Of a stretch of 64,000 nt of DNA, positions 62,685 to 64,000 are shown piece after piece. The position numbers and the translations under genes were made by a program. Position 1 is the first letter of the stretch. The number at the start of each line of letters is the position of its first letter. Below the pieces are notes generated by a model. The model was not told where the DNA came from. It did not search any database and saw only the letters and a list, made by a program, of their open reading frames with translations. The stretch is from Paenibacillus sp. 481 (lineage in GTDB: Bacteria > Bacillota > Bacilli > Paenibacillales > Paenibacillaceae), in contig NZ_CP075175.1 in the NCBI RefSeq assembly GCF_021223605.1, positions 2,910,001-2,974,000 of the forward strand, given 5' to 3'.

Positions 62685-62708
62685 TCTCGCCCCTGCTGTA
62701 ATGTATAG

Positions 62709-62756
62709 CATTCAAGCGGAAGGGAACAATCGTTCTCATCCGCTTGAATGTTTTAT
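62709..62756 (+). terminator. Terminator after salA
   Basis: A perfect 12-pair stem CATTCAAGCGGA / TCCGCTTGAATG is followed by TTTTATT. The convergent gerD stop lies within its T tract, so the same hairpin probably also shields the end of the minus-strand transcript, though that side lacks a clear U run. Confidence 0.9.
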
Positions 62757-63448
62757 TGCTCTTGTTTCTCTCCGCTGTCACCTTGATCGCCGCTTTCTTC
62801 CTGGCCTTGCTCTTGACCTCCTCCTTTTTTCTCCCCACCTTTGCCGCCTCCGCCCTTATCACTTTTGGGTTGAAGCTCTTCTTTCACGACCTTTCCTAAC
62901 ATATCCATTACTTCTAACCGGAAAAGGGGACTTTGCATGGAATCCTTCACAACAGCCATTATCTGTTTCCGATAATCAGGTGTCTTTATCATATCTGTAT
63001 AAGCTTTCATCATATCTGGAGACTTAAGTAAATCGGCGACATCTTGCTGATAGGTTGGATCCTTTATGAGGTCTTTCTGAATTTGCTTGTTCTGCTTACT
63101 TACAGACTTCGCAAACTCCCCAGCAAATTTCGGCTCGGTCATCACTTTTTCAATCGTTTTCTGATAATCAGGGGAGATGAGTGTATCTTTAACAGCCAAG
63201 CGAATTTGTTCCTGTTGCTGCATATTTAACGATTGGGCTTGCATACCGCCACCTGATGATCCTGAGCTCGACTGAATTGCTTTCTGTGCTTCATCTGTTT
63301 TTAAAATGTCGATGACCATTGCTTTAAGCTCTTTATACTCTGGCCCGCTGGAGGACTGCTGCTGTTGCTCTGGCGTGCAGGCTGAGCTGAGCACCATTGT
63401 GATCATGACGATGCACATTGTTGCCAGACGAACGGCCTTTATCTTCAT
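62753..63448 (-). CDS. gerD: Spore germination lipoprotein GerD
   Basis: The 231-residue precursor has a lipoprotein signal (basic start, hydrophobic 8-20, then LSSAC with lipid-modified Cys24). The mature part is helical with repeated DPTYQQDVADLL / TPDYRKQIMAV-type segments typical of GerD. The tail (about 195-231) is low-complexity Gly, Lys, Glu and Gln. GerD clusters germinant receptors in the inner spore membrane. GGAGATGCGATGCC precedes ATG. It is convergent with salA and divergent from kbaA, the same arrangement as in B. subtilis. Confidence 0.94.
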   Translation of the reverse strand: MKIKAVRLATMCIVMITMVLSSACTPEQQQQSSSGPEYKELKAMVIDILKTDEAQKAIQSSSGSSGGGMQAQSLNMQQQEQIRLAVKDTLISPDYQKTIEKVMTEPKFAGEFAKSVSKQNKQIQKDLIKDPTYQQDVADLLKSPDMMKAYTDMIKTPDYRKQIMAVVKDSMQSPLFRLEVMDMLGKVVKEELQPKSDKGGGGKGGEKKGGGQEQGQEESGDQGDSGEKQEQ

Positions 63449-63491
63449 GGCATCGCATCTCCTTTCTTCACATTCCTTATCGCTTCAGCCG

Positions 63492-63520
63492 TAGTATGTG
63501 AAAAAAAATATGAATTATGT
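63492..63520 (-). promoter_or_regulatory. Candidate SigG promoter of gerD
   Basis: On the minus strand, CATACTA (63498-63492) fits the SigG -10 CATnnTA, and ACATA (63520-63516), 17 bases upstream, fits 4 of 5 positions of the -35. gerD is a forespore SigG gene in B. subtilis. Confidence 0.6.
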
Positions 63521-63585
63521 TTGAACGCAATAGTTTTTTGTTGCGAACATTGGTAAAATAATGAACGGTGTGGAGGTGAAGCGCC

Positions 63586-64000
63586 TTGAATTTAAAAAAA
63601 TGGTCCTTCTTATTTTGGACAACATCGCTTATTGGCGGAGCGGTTATGTTGTTAACAGGTTTATCCTTGCAGGTGATCCAAGGGGAGTGGAGTAATTTCA
63701 AAGGCCCGTGGGATATCGTAATCAACGTATTTATGCTCTTATTGAGCGGGTTGTTGATTAGTGTGTTTTCACAAATGGGATTGTTTGCGTATTTGACGTT
63801 AAACTATATCGCCATCGGTTTATTCAAAAAGGTGTGGCCGTACATACAAGTCTTTTTGACCGTAGTTGTGCTGCTTGACATCATGTTTTTACGTTCGTGG
63901 CTAGGCACTGTGTCAGACAGTACAAGCGATATCCTGCTAGGAATTGTGTTAACGGGCATAGGAATCATCGTTGCATTTTTCAAAGTAAAGGGTACCAATG
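63586..64000 (+). CDS. kbaA: KinB-signalling pathway activation protein KbaA (3' end outside the window)
   Basis: 138 codons are visible, cut by the window edge. The protein is very hydrophobic with several membrane helices (about 8-30, 42-68, 72-98 and 105-135). It begins MNLKKWSFLFWTTS. It is identified as KbaA mostly from this profile and from its place after gerD, as in B. subtilis, where KbaA is needed for KinB input to the Spo0A phosphorelay. The start is TTG, 6 bases after GGAGGTGA. Confidence 0.82.
   Translation, partial: MNLKKWSFLFWTTSLIGGAVMLLTGLSLQVIQGEWSNFKGPWDIVINVFMLLLSGLLISVFSQMGLFAYLTLNYIAIGLFKKVWPYIQVFLTVVVLLDIMFLRSWLGTVSDSTSDILLGIVLTGIGIIVAFFKVKGTN

Overview
The window is a housekeeping segment of a Bacillota chromosome. 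It was most likely taken from Paenibacillaceae (Paenibacillus or a close relative). The basis is the protein sequences, moderate GC, strong AGGAGG ribosome binding sites and gene order. The order follows the Bacillus subtilis rrn-ctsR-clpC-...-sigH-rpoBC-str-S10-spc-alpha-cwlD-gerD-kbaA region. It differs in carrying pssA after disA, a globin-coupled chemoreceptor inside the ribosomal cluster, cysH-sat after rpsI, and no ecfA1A2T between rplQ and truA. The assignment rests on recognition of families; no search was run.

Layout. 1-1938: 3' part of a 23S rRNA gene, 5S rRNA and terminator. 2205-7080: CtsR-controlled ctsR-mcsA-mcsB-clpC stress operon. 7375-15333: radA, disA (c-di-AMP synthase), pssA, a divergent small unknown gene, a membrane PIN-TRAM protein, ispD-ispF and gltX. 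15379-20323: a T-box leader followed by cysE-cysS-mrnC-rlmB-rae1. 20481-21221: sigH. 21501-25108: rpmG-secE-nusG, rplK-rplA and an L10-leader-controlled rplJL pair. 25216-33632: an rRNA-methyltransferase-like gene and rpoB-rpoC. 34120-39075: L7Ae-like gene, rpsL-rpsG-fusA-tuf. 39199-40530: HemAT-type oxygen sensor. 40670-56297: S10-spc-alpha ribosomal protein cluster including secY, adk, map, a KOW protein, infA, rpoA and rplQ. 56362-58270: truA, rplM-rpsI. 58420-60518: cysH-sat. 60566-64000: sporulation and germination genes cwlD, salA, gerD (minus strand) and kbaA (cut by the window end).

Together the genes supply ribosome and RNA polymerase synthesis, protein export, translation factors, protein quality control and DNA-integrity signalling. 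They also cover isoprenoid and phospholipid precursors, cysteine and sulfate assimilation, and the sporulation switch. Both sporulation sigma factor input (sigH, kbaA) and late spore genes (cwlD, gerD) are present, so the organism is probably spore-forming.

I found no CRISPR array, insertion sequence, prophage, toxin-antitoxin pair or defence island, and no tRNA gene. No clearly new multi-gene system is visible. The most interesting leads are the HemAT gene inside the str-S10 cluster, long perfect intra-operon hairpins (rpoB/rpoC, fusA/tuf, rplL), a structured rpoB leader, an atypical long T-box leader, the serine-rich tail on CysE, and a small MazG-like gene lacking an expected acidic residue.
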